Below, one piece after another: positions 1 to 7,659 of a stretch of 9,980 bases of DNA. The notes under the pieces were generated by a model, which had not been told where the DNA came from, did not search any database, and was given only the letters and a program-made list of their open reading frames with translations. The stretch is from Pseudomonadota bacterium (GTDB taxonomy: Bacteria > Desulfobacterota > Desulfovibrionia > Desulfovibrionales > Desulfovibrionaceae): NCBI GenBank assembly GCA_023390395.1, contig JAEWCY010000257.1:1-9980 (forward strand), given 5' to 3'. Within the stretch, counting starts at the first letter, position 1; each line of letters starts with the position of its first letter. The position numbers were made by a program, and so were the translations under genes.

Positions 1-10
1 GCCCGGACCC

Positions 11-57
11 GCAGGCCGCAAAGCCGGCCAGCACGTCCGGGCCGATTCCCAGACCAC
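11..57. repeat. Left-edge palindromic repeat unit
   Basis: Bases 11-34 recur without mismatch at 9957-9980. The 24-bp core is itself a quasi-palindrome: GC-a-GGCCG at its left pairs with CGGCC-a-GC at its right around a CAAAGC loop, with one A/A mismatch. Bases 46-57 (TTCCCAGACCAC) recur as the exact reverse complement at 9931-9942. The left unit therefore reads core then arm, and the right unit reads inverted arm then core. Two copies with matching architecture indicate a dispersed repeat family. Its nature (REP-like element, terminal inverted repeat or other) is not decided by the sequence. Confidence 0.75.
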
Positions 58-101
58 GGACGCCAGCGGCGAAGCGCCGCATGGGAAGAAGGGGAAAGGC
101 C

Positions 102-356
102 ATGACCAAATCGTATCTGCTGTTCAAATGCGGCGGCGAAGGACGGATCCCCTTGGTGTTCTTCACCGCCGACGGCGAGACCGAAGCCCGCGAAGCGCCC
201 ACCTGGCTCAAACGCAAACACCCCGAACACCGCGCCCTGCGCCTGGAACCCGGGGAATTCTACGAAATCATCGAAAAAGACCTCTGCGACCCGCAGGAAT
301 GGGACGCCGCCCTCGCCTTCCTCGGCAACCCCACCCCCACAACGAACCACAAGTAA
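102..356 (+). CDS. Small hypothetical protein (84 aa)
   Basis: I do not recognise this family. The 84-residue product is charged and soluble-looking, begins MTKSYLLFKCGGEGRIPLVF, and has no signal peptide or membrane segment. It carries a basic middle (residues about 37-50, WLKRKHPEHRALRLE) followed by an acidic segment (EFYEIIEKDLCDPQEWD) and a Pro/Thr-rich tail; the TAA stop is at 354-356. The ATG at 102 is chosen because a purine-rich AAGGGGAAAGG lies just upstream. An in-frame ATG at 81 lacks such a site. The frame stays open to the left edge, so a longer protein cannot be excluded. Another plus frame from the left edge stops at TGA 103-105, overlapping this ATG as ATGA, so coupling to an upstream gene outside the window is possible. 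The cysteines (residues 10 and 61) form no recognisable metal motif. Confidence 0.6.
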   Translation: MTKSYLLFKCGGEGRIPLVFFTADGETEAREAPTWLKRKHPEHRALRLEPGEFYEIIEKDLCDPQEWDAALAFLGNPTPTTNHK

Positions 357-609
357 TCCCCGCTCCGGTTGCAGGCTCCCGCGTGCCGGCGATCGTCGGC
401 GGACCGCCCGGGGGCCTCGACCGACGCCGGGCGTCTTTGCCCGGTCGCATTGCGACGCCGCAAACGCGGCGCGCCCTCGCGGATCGCCTGATCCGAGAAA
501 AGCCCGCCGATCCGCCGGGTCTCGCAGGAGGCGGGAGAGGCCTCCCCCGCCTCCATGCCTTATCCCGGATGCCGCCGGTCCGTTTCGCCGGGACCCAGGC
601 CCATCGAGG
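357..609. other. Gene-free, hairpin-rich spacer
   Basis: No convincing gene is present. The spacer holds a run of small inverted repeats: CCGGGC/GCCCGG with a 6-base loop (427-444), TCGCA/TGCGA (445-455), GCCGC/GCGGC (457-470), GGATC/GATCC (481-494) and the long stem at 527-554. Reading frames across it are rich in Arg, Pro and Gly, as expected of non-coding GC-rich DNA. It separates the convergent ends of the small plus-strand gene and the GH76-like gene. Confidence 0.6.
527..554. terminator. GC-rich hairpin between convergent genes
   Basis: GGAGGCGGG (527-535) pairs perfectly with CCCGCCTCC (546-554) across a 10-base loop that can itself fold (GAGGCCTC). It lies between the stops of two convergent genes, where a bidirectional terminator is expected. 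No T-run follows on either strand, so it may instead be one of the palindromic intergenic repeats, or may work with Rho. Confidence 0.4.
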
Positions 610-1893
610 CTACAACGCGCTCCAGTCTGCTCCTTCCGAAAGCGCCAGCACCGTCAGCAAAGCCGACATCTGATTGAAGTACATGAAAATAGGCGGGGTC
701 TTATCCACTACGACCGGCGCTTGAGCATTTGCATAATAATTCGCCGTTCCGACCAGCATTTTGACCAATCCCGTAGAGGGATCGCCAAGCAACTTGAGAA
801 TGAATTCCGGACATTTTTTATAAGCAAGTAAAAAATAACGCATAAAAACGCCTGACCCTGAAGAATAGTCACCTGCATCAATTTCCGCCAGGACATTCCC
901 ATCAAAAGGATACCAAGGCCACATCACATTCGGATAGACCGTCTCCCCCTTGATCGCCCGGGACATGCGCAACCCGACGCCAGTAACGATATTGCGGATC
1001 AATGCCTTGGTGGCGTCGGTCGGATTGTATTTTTCATAGGCCAAGAGCCCTCCGATAAACAGCCCCTGGTCGCCGCCCCAACAGGTCGCCGGTTTGTAGG
1101 CGCTTACGGGGAAGTCGCCCGAGGCGTAGGAGCTGACACGCTCCCTGATCAAAGCGCCGATGGCATTGTCCGTATTCACAAGCCCTTGATCTGGAGTCGG
1201 CCGATACTTGATCCAGTCTTGAATAAACATGTACTGCGCGTCGGCATCCGCGGCCGCCCGCCTTGTCTGCGTCGCCAATTGGCTTGCAAAGACCAGGAAC
1301 AAGCCGTTCATCACCGACACTTGGTAGAAACCCAGCGGATTCTTCGGATCCAACGGGCCTGGCTGGTCGGCGGCTGCAGGAAAATCATTTTGCCAAGACC
1401 CCCCGGGAAATCTTGGCTTGACCTTCGAATACCGTGTCTGATCGCAAGTCGCCCAAACATTCTGCGCGCCGTAAAACTGCTGCGCTCCCCCCTTTTCGTT
1501 TCTTCCTTTGCCCGTGACCATGGTATCGTAGCAGAACTGGGCCACTGCCTTGAAGTTCTCGGCACTTCCTCCGAAAACATCCGCATAGGCGGGGTCATAC
1601 GCCTTGGTCGCCGCAATCCCCCACCAGGCCCAGTCGTCGTACCATTCGCCGCCGAGCTTGTTGACCTCGTATACGTTTATATAAACATTTCGAACTGTGT
1701 TTTGCGCATCTTTGATTTTTTGCTCTCGATTTTCTGCGCTTGCTGTTTGAATTGAATATTGCAGGTAATCCAGCACTGTATCGAACGCACATCCCTGCTG
1801 CCAGTAATTATCTGGATACTGCAGACAATTCTGAATCATGCTTCCAAAAGACGCGTCAAGAACAGTACGCCAATAATTCATGTCAATTTCCAT
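610..1893 (-). CDS. GH76-like glycoside hydrolase (alpha/alpha)6 barrel
   Basis: The 427-residue product resembles glycoside hydrolase family 76, whose known members are mostly endo-alpha-1,6-mannanases. The order of landmarks fits. An aromatic block with paired acidic residues, GGEWYDDWAWWGIAATKAYD, spans residues 81-100, with Asp86-Asp87 at the place of the GH76 catalytic pair. Then follow NPLGFYQVSVMNGLFLVFASQ (185-205), WGGDQGLFIGGLLAYEKY (272-289) and GSGVFMRYFLLAY (346-358). Length is normal for a single GH76 domain. There is no signal peptide, which is odd for a polysaccharide hydrolase, so it may act in the cytoplasm or leave by another route. The ATG at 1893 is preceded by AAAGGAAAG; a second in-frame ATG at 1881 is possible. 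Base composition is near 50% GC by eye, far below the neighbours, which suggests transfer. The fold is likely; the substrate is not predictable. Another six-hairpin family is the main alternative. Confidence 0.68.
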   Translation of the reverse strand: MEIDMNYWRTVLDASFGSMIQNCLQYPDNYWQQGCAFDTVLDYLQYSIQTASAENREQKIKDAQNTVRNVYINVYEVNKLGGEWYDDWAWWGIAATKAYDPAYADVFGGSAENFKAVAQFCYDTMVTGKGRNEKGGAQQFYGAQNVWATCDQTRYSKVKPRFPGGSWQNDFPAAADQPGPLDPKNPLGFYQVSVMNGLFLVFASQLATQTRRAAADADAQYMFIQDWIKYRPTPDQGLVNTDNAIGALIRERVSSYASGDFPVSAYKPATCWGGDQGLFIGGLLAYEKYNPTDATKALIRNIVTGVGLRMSRAIKGETVYPNVMWPWYPFDGNVLAEIDAGDYSSGSGVFMRYFLLAYKKCPEFILKLLGDPSTGLVKMLVGTANYYANAQAPVVVDKTPPIFMYFNQMSALLTVLALSEGADWSAL

Positions 1894-1904
1894 AACTTTC
1901 CTTT

Positions 1905-1913
1905 ATTATACCA
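1905..1913 (-). promoter_or_regulatory. Extended -10 promoter of the GH76-like gene
   Basis: On the minus strand the sequence reads TGGTATAAT, a perfect consensus extended -10. The -35 position 17 bp upstream (1928-1933) reads TGTAAA, only 3 of 6 consensus, as is common for extended -10 promoters. Standard geometry puts the transcript start near 1898, only 5 bases before the ATG at 1893. The apparent ribosome site AAGGA would then lie at or before the transcript start. Confidence 0.55.
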
Positions 1914-2355
1914 TTACATGTTGTCGCTTTACAGACGCAAAAACGACCTTGCCCCTCCTTGACGAGTTGATATTGATACGAACATGCGACCACCAACAGC
2001 ATGACCGCATGCCAAAGCGCCAGACCACGACGCCGTGGCACACCCCGACTTCCTTATCGATACGGCAATTCAAGGCGCGCGACGCCAGTCATCTTTTCAA
2101 TGCAATGAATTTCTTCTTCCCTTTGCTCCAACACCCGGCGATGCGCCGATCTTTCTCCGGCGGGACGGTCGTTCGCCGCCACCGCGCCGATTCCTCCAGC
2201 GAAGGCGCAACGGAAACGCCCAAAGGTGCGAACGATGGCCGCATCCTTTGTCCGGCCGCCGGGCGAAGCAAATTTTCGCCCGGCATTCCCAGCCGTCTGA
2301 CGGGTTTGGCCTATGGATTTCCGAGGAAAATGCGAAATAGAATATAAGACAATAA
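1914..2355. other. Gene-free stretch upstream of the GH76-like gene
   Basis: The open frames here (up to about 155 codons) have low-complexity Arg/Ser/Pro-rich translations, no ribosome site and no recognisable domain, so I call no gene. Composition drifts from AT-rich near 1900 to GC-rich near 2200 and back to AT-rich at 2330-2370. A GCATG/CATGC inverted repeat sits at 1999-2012. An AGGAGG-like motif on the minus strand near 1951-1960 has no start codon after it. It may be a long leader, a decayed gene or an acquired non-coding flank. Confidence 0.5.
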
Positions 2356-2393
2356 AAGATATCCAGAGCGCTGACGCCTGTCAAGCAGGCGTC
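2356..2393 (-). promoter_or_regulatory. Promoter-like site overlapped by an inverted repeat
   Basis: On the minus strand TTGACA (2384-2379) is followed after 17 bp by TATCTT (2361-2356), a perfect -35 with a 4-of-6 -10. The -35 lies inside a perfect inverted repeat, GACGCCTG (2373-2380) and CAGGCGTC (2386-2393), separated by 5 bases. A repressor dimer bound there would block the polymerase. The same repeat could instead be a terminator stem downstream of pyrF, since the minus strand becomes T-rich after it, although no clean T-run follows directly. Confidence 0.4.
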
Positions 2394-2432
2394 GACCATG
2401 GCTCCAGGAAGGCTGTTTCACAAGGAGGGGGC

Positions 2433-2493
2433 CCGGGGAGAGGGGACCCTTTCAATTGCTGCGGGCCGCGTGGCCCGGGGTTCCCTCCCCCGG
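2433..2493 (-). terminator. Nested GC-rich hairpins after pyrF
   Basis: An imperfect outer stem (CCGGGGAGAGGGGACCC near 2433-2449 against GGGTTCCCTCCCCCGG at 2478-2493) encloses an inner perfect hairpin, GGGCC-GCGT-GGCCC (2463-2476). It begins 6 bp past the pyrF stop, which suits a transcript end for the glmS-amidase-pyrF cluster. No T-run follows, so it may be a palindromic intergenic repeat that works with Rho or protects the 3' end. Confidence 0.45.
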
Positions 2494-2498
2494 TCTTG

Positions 2499-3188
2499 CT
2501 ATCCGATCTCCCGCAATATCTCGCGGGCGGCGGCGGCGGGGTCGGGGGCCTTGGTGATGGGCCGGCCGACGATGATGTGGCTCGCGCCGGCGACGATGGC
2601 CGCCCTGGGCGTGGCGGTGCGGGTCTGGTCGTCACGCAGGCTGTCCAGGGGGCGGATGCCGGGAGTGGCGATGACGGGCCTCACGCCCAGGTTCTTGCGC
2701 AAAAGCGCCGTTTCCAGCGGCGAGCACACCACGCCGTCGGCTCCGGCGGCCAGCGACGTCACGGCCCGCAGCCGCACCAGGTCGGCCAGGCTGCCGGCGA
2801 ATCCGGATTGTTGGAGTTCGTCGGAACCGAGGCTCGTCAGCACCGTGACGGCCAGGATCTTCGTGCTTCCCTTGGCCTTGGCCGCGGCCTCCACCACCTG
2901 CGGATAGCCGTGGACCGTGGCCAGGGCGATGTCGTGGCCGGAAAGCTGGGCCACGGCCAGCATGACCGTCTGCGGAATGTCGTGGAACTTGAGGTCCAGC
3001 ATGACCTTGTGGCCCCGGTCGCTCAGGGCGTCGCACACGGCGAAGCCGGCCTCCAGGAAGAGCTGCAGCCCGACCTTGAAGAAGCCCACGTGGGGGGCCA
3101 GCCGGTCGGCCAGTTCCAGGGCGGCGGCGGCGGTGGGCACATCCAGGGCGACGATGAGGCGTTCGTCGCGGCTTGCGGATTGCGGCAT
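2499..3188 (-). CDS. pyrF: Orotidine 5'-phosphate decarboxylase
   Basis: The enzyme converts OMP to UMP and CO2, the last step of de novo pyrimidine synthesis, in the cytoplasm. The 229-residue product is a normal short bacterial PyrF. Visible landmarks of the TIM-barrel family are ALDVP with Asp16 (strand 1), KVGLQLF with Lys38, the catalytic Asp-Lys-Asp signature LDLKFHDIP (Asp65, Lys67, Asp70), TPGIRP, and the phosphate-binding end IIVGRPIT. The frame stays open far upstream through the amidase gene. The start is placed at the ATG at 3188, because the family N-terminus begins about there and a GGAGG (3197-3201) sits 8 bases upstream. The gene is third in a minus-strand series after glmS and the amidase, with a 122-bp gap before it. 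It may be cotranscribed or have its own promoter. UMP supply links it loosely to UDP-GlcNAc synthesis. Confidence 0.95.
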   Translation of the reverse strand: MPQSASRDERLIVALDVPTAAAALELADRLAPHVGFFKVGLQLFLEAGFAVCDALSDRGHKVMLDLKFHDIPQTVMLAVAQLSGHDIALATVHGYPQVVEAAAKAKGSTKILAVTVLTSLGSDELQQSGFAGSLADLVRLRAVTSLAAGADGVVCSPLETALLRKNLGVRPVIATPGIRPLDSLRDDQTRTATPRAAIVAGASHIIVGRPITKAPDPAAAAREILREIG

Positions 3189-3310
3189 GGGGGAAACCTC
3201 CGGCTCGTATGGCGTTCCGGGCATGGCACGGGCGTGACGCCGCGCCGACGGCCAGACGCGGCTTTCGTCTCTTGGAACGACAATGTCGTGTTTTTCCAGG
3301 GGATGCAACG
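3189..3310 (-). other. Amidase-pyrF intergenic spacer
   Basis: The 122-bp gap holds two short inverted repeats, AGACG/CGTCT (3254-3270) and ACGAC/GTCGT with a 3-base loop (3277-3289). On the plus strand the second is followed by GTTTTT, but no plus-strand gene ends here. On the minus strand neither has a T-run. No clear -35/-10 pair was seen, so whether pyrF has its own promoter is open. Confidence 0.4.
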
Positions 3311-5191
3311 CTAAAGATCGGCGTAGCGCTCGATGCGCTTCTTGTAGGCGACGAGGCCGTCGGCCATGCCCTTGGCCAGGGCTTGCAGGTAGGCCTCGGA
3401 GGTCAGGCGCTTGGCCTCGTCGGGGTTGGTGATGTAGCCGAGCTCCACCAGCACGGCCGGCATGTTCGCCCCGATGAGCACGAAAAACGGAGCCTCGTGG
3501 GGTCCCCGGTCCCTGGTGCGCCAGTCTCCCCGCAGTTCGGCCAGGGAACGCTTCTGCACGAACCTGGCCAGGTCCTTGGACTCGGCCGTCTTGGCCGAGA
3601 GCATGAGGTCGGTGAGGATGGCCTGCAGGTCGCTGACCTTCTTCTGGGACACGGCGTTTTCCCGGGCGGCCACGCGCACGGAGTCCCGGGAGCTGGCGAG
3701 GTTGAGCGAATAGGTCTCCAGGCCCTGGGAGCCGGCGTCGCCGTGGGAGTTGCAGTGAATGGAGACGAAGAGGTCCGCGCCCTTGGTGTTGGCCATCTCG
3801 GTGCGGGTCTCCAGGGGAATGAACACGTCCGTGGTGCGGGTGTAGAGCACCTCGAAGCCCTTCCTGCGCAACGTCTCGCCGAGGATCTTGGCGAAGCGCA
3901 GGTTCACGTCCTTTTCCGTCACGCCGTAAAGGCCCTGGGCTCCGGGGTCCTTGCCGCCGTGACCGGGGTCTATCATGACCGTGCGCACGGACAGCCCCAG
4001 CTGTTCGAGGAGGTTGCCGGCGCGCTTTTTGGCCTCGGCCGGGGGCAGGGTCTTGAGCGCGGCCTTGTCCGCGGCCGAAGGAGCGGAAACCGCGCCCTTC
4101 TTCGATTTGCCGGGCGGCGGCCCCTGGTCCGGACCGGCCTCGGCGGCGGGCGGGGAACTTTGCTTGGGCGGCGCGGCCTCGGCGCGAAATTCCGGGGCCT
4201 TGCCGTCGCCCTGACCCGAGCCGGCGGTCAGGTCCAGGACCACGCGGAACGGGTCGGCCTCGGAACGGATCTCGTACTGGCGCACGTCGGCGAGCTCCAG
4301 CACCACGCGCACGGTCTCGGGCGTGAAGTAGCCGGCCCGCAGGCGGCTCACCGCGCCCTTGGCGAAGCGCTTTTCCGTGGGCACGTCCCCGCCGGTGCGG
4401 GTGTTGTCGAGGTCGATGTAGAGGAGCCGGGCCGTTTCGCCGTTCGGGCGCTTCTGCTCCAGGAGCTGGTAGCGGAAGGAGGTTTCCCGGTCGAGGCTGA
4501 GCGTCAGCCGGCCGCCGGTGGAGCTTTGGGACACGGCCGCCCGGGTCAGCACGGCGGGCTTGGCCGAACTGGCCGGCGGCGGGCCGGCTTTTTTCTCCGG
4601 GGCCGGGGCGGCGGCCTTGGCCGGGGACTTGTCCGACGCCTTGTCCTGGGCCTTTTCCGGCGGGGCGGTTCCGCCGAGTTCGGCCAGCATGGCCTTGGCC
4701 CGGGCGGTCATGTCGCCCTTGGGGTGGCGCGCGAGCAGCAGTTCCAGGTCGGCCTTGGCCTCGTCGGGCTTTTTGAGCGGCCCCTTGAGCAGGTCGGCCC
4801 GACGCAGCAGGGCGTCGTCGGCCCAGGCGTGCCCGGCGTAGGCGTCGGCCATGCGCTTGTAGAGCGCGGCCGCGGCCGCGAAGTCGGCGTCGAGGTAGGA
4901 ACGCGCCCCCAGTTCGGCGTTGGTCCAGGCCTGGTAGTAGAGGATCTTGGCGGCCAGGGGGTCCTTGCCCGCGGCCTTGGCCAGGACGGCGAAGCGCGCC
5001 TCCAGGGCTTTCCACAGGTCGCGCCGGCCCGAGGAATTCGGAGCCTTGCGCAGCTTGTCGAACTCCTTGACCGCGGCCTGGTAGTTGGCGGCAACGTCCC
5101 CGGCCGGGGCCGGCCAGGCCGCCGCGCAGCACAGGGCGACGGCCAGGACCGCCGCCCGCGCCAGCATCTTGAGGGAAACGTTTTCCGCCAC
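3311..5191 (-). CDS. N-acetylmuramoyl-L-alanine amidase, AmiC-type
   Basis: This periplasmic zinc enzyme cleaves the bond between MurNAc and the stem peptide. Domains of the 626-residue product, in order: a signal-peptide-like segment (about 9-31, MLARAAVLAVALCCAAAWPAPAG); an Ala-rich helical, TPR-like region (35-173); an Ala/Pro/Lys linker (175-215); an AMIN domain (about 220-322), the targeting module of AmiC-type amidases; a second disordered linker (323-395); and an Amidase_3 domain (403-617). Zinc ligands are visible as His411 (MIDPGHGG), Glu426 (VTEKDVNL) and His479 (VSIHCNSH). Glu583 in VLVELGYITN is the likely catalytic base. The frame opens with GTG at 5191, 9 bp after the glmS stop; the ATG at 5167 gives a tidier signal peptide, and neither has a strong ribosome site. 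The N-terminal helical extension makes it longer than E. coli AmiC. The tight spacing suggests cotranscription with glmS. Confidence 0.92.
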   Translation of the reverse strand: MAENVSLKMLARAAVLAVALCCAAAWPAPAGDVAANYQAAVKEFDKLRKAPNSSGRRDLWKALEARFAVLAKAAGKDPLAAKILYYQAWTNAELGARSYLDADFAAAAALYKRMADAYAGHAWADDALLRRADLLKGPLKKPDEAKADLELLLARHPKGDMTARAKAMLAELGGTAPPEKAQDKASDKSPAKAAAPAPEKKAGPPPASSAKPAVLTRAAVSQSSTGGRLTLSLDRETSFRYQLLEQKRPNGETARLLYIDLDNTRTGGDVPTEKRFAKGAVSRLRAGYFTPETVRVVLELADVRQYEIRSEADPFRVVLDLTAGSGQGDGKAPEFRAEAAPPKQSSPPAAEAGPDQGPPPGKSKKGAVSAPSAADKAALKTLPPAEAKKRAGNLLEQLGLSVRTVMIDPGHGGKDPGAQGLYGVTEKDVNLRFAKILGETLRRKGFEVLYTRTTDVFIPLETRTEMANTKGADLFVSIHCNSHGDAGSQGLETYSLNLASSRDSVRVAARENAVSQKKVSDLQAILTDLMLSAKTAESKDLARFVQKRSLAELRGDWRTRDRGPHEAPFFVLIGANMPAVLVELGYITNPDEAKRLTSEAYLQALAKGMADGLVAYKKRIERYADL

Positions 5192-5200
5192 GCCCTGGGC

Positions 5201-7024
<1,824 letters not shown>

Positions 7025-7030
7025 ATGCAT

Positions 7031-7037
7031 TCTCCCC
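7031..7037 (-). promoter_or_regulatory. Ribosome binding site deciding the glmS start
   Basis: The minus strand reads GGGGAGA directly before ATGCATATG. Spacing from GGGGAG is 1 base to the first ATG (7030) and 7 bases to the second (7024). The second is right for initiation and puts the nucleophile cysteine at position 2, so the site supports 7024. Confidence 0.7.
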
Positions 7038-7402
7038 GGCGCGCCTTGACGCGATCCGCTTGGGCCCGCGCCGCCCCGGGCGACCGGCTCGCCCGCGCGC
7101 GGCGGCTGGCCGCCTTGCGGGCCTTCTTAGCCCGGCTGGACGGCCGATGCAACTTGCCGCCACGTGGCGTGCGCCCGGCGCGGAGTCGGTTTTTTCGCGT
7201 GGGTAACAAGGAAACAGTCCTCTTTCGAGAGAATTTTTGACTCATTCTTTCGCCCTGGTGGGTCAATAATTCCTCACCAGGCAACAGTCTGTTATCCCAC
7301 GGAAAACCTGAAAACACGCCCCATCGCCCCAACGACCGACCGTCAAAACTGTGCGTCAAAGTCCCACGCATGGCCCCCCCCGCGTCACAGTCCTCTTCAA
7401 CA
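7038..7402. other. glmS leader with inverted repeats
   Basis: This divergent intergenic segment contains no gene I can support. It holds a perfect 12-bp palindrome CGCCACGTGGCG (7158-7169) and an inverted repeat CCTGGTG/CACCAGG (7254-7260 and 7275-7281). ACAGTCCTCTT occurs twice (7214-7224 and 7387-7397), with a third partial ACAGTCT at 7284-7290, and CGTCAAA occurs twice (7341-7347 and 7354-7360). It is more AT-rich near 7170-7320, where the glmS promoter probably lies, but no good -35/-10 pair stood out. A basic 78-codon frame here is rejected. Confidence 0.5.
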
Positions 7403-7411
7403 TGTTACAAT
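7403..7411 (+). promoter_or_regulatory. Extended -10 promoter for the channel gene
   Basis: TGTTACAAT matches the extended -10 pattern TGnTAnAAT. It lies on the plus strand 249 bases before the ATG of the channel gene. No good -35 is present 16-18 bp upstream. Transcription would start near 7418, at the edge of an eight-T run (7419-7426), giving a leader of about 240 bases. The AACATGTT palindrome (7399-7406) overlaps it and could be an operator. Confidence 0.4.
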
Positions 7412-7547
7412 ACTAGACTTTTTTTTGCGGACCGGTATTTGCCATACGGCCACAAACCCCTTGGCGCGTCGCGGCGTACGCCACGCCTCCGGACTCCGTC
7501 CGCCGGGCGGCTCCGGCGGCGTTTCCGGCGAGCCTTGGGGATGGGGC

Positions 7548-7591
7548 GGCGCGCCGTCCCGGCGGGACGCCCCGCGCCGGGATGGCTTTTT
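7548..7591 (+). terminator. Leader hairpin followed by T-run
   Basis: A perfect CGTCCC-GGC-GGGACG hairpin (7555-7569) is nested within an outer GGCGCG/CGCGCC pairing (7548-7553 with 7573-7578). Five Ts follow at 7587-7591, about 8 bases after the stem. It lies in the long leader of the channel gene, ending about 70 bases before the ATG. It may be an attenuator, or only a GC-rich intergenic palindrome. Confidence 0.35.
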
Positions 7592-7659
7592 GGGAAAAAC
7601 GCGTGCTTGGCGGCGGGAGGTTTCGGGACGGCAATAACCAGAAACGGTGGGGGGATGTG

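Noticed and set aside
1..82. Possible partial minus-strand gene leaving the left edge (ATG at 82, ending VLAGFAACGSG, which looks like a lipobox)
   Set aside because: There is no ribosome site (the upstream is pyrimidine-rich), an Asp interrupts the would-be hydrophobic core, and the sequence is the dispersed repeat also seen at 9957-9980.
128..673. A 181-codon plus-strand frame across the small gene and the hairpin spacer
   Set aside because: It is Arg/Pro-rich and out of frame with the better-supported 84-residue gene, and it runs into the antisense of the GH76-like gene.
1880..2399. Several overlapping frames of 65-155 codons on both strands
   Set aside because: None has a ribosome site, a recognisable domain or coding-like composition, and they overlap one another.
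2499..5132. An 877-codon frame that would fuse pyrF to a long N-terminal extension
   Set aside because: Everything upstream of 3188 is a shadow of the amidase gene, rich in Arg, Gly and Pro, and PyrF has a proper start with a ribosome site at 3188.
5171..5191. Lipoprotein signal in the amidase N-terminus (AVALCCAAA)
   Set aside because: The residue before either Cys is Leu or Cys, not Gly, Ala or Ser, so it does not fit a lipobox; an ordinary signal peptide is likelier.
7025..7300. glmS ribozyme upstream of glmS
   Set aside because: The ribozyme is known from Gram-positive relatives, and no resembling core was seen in this leader.
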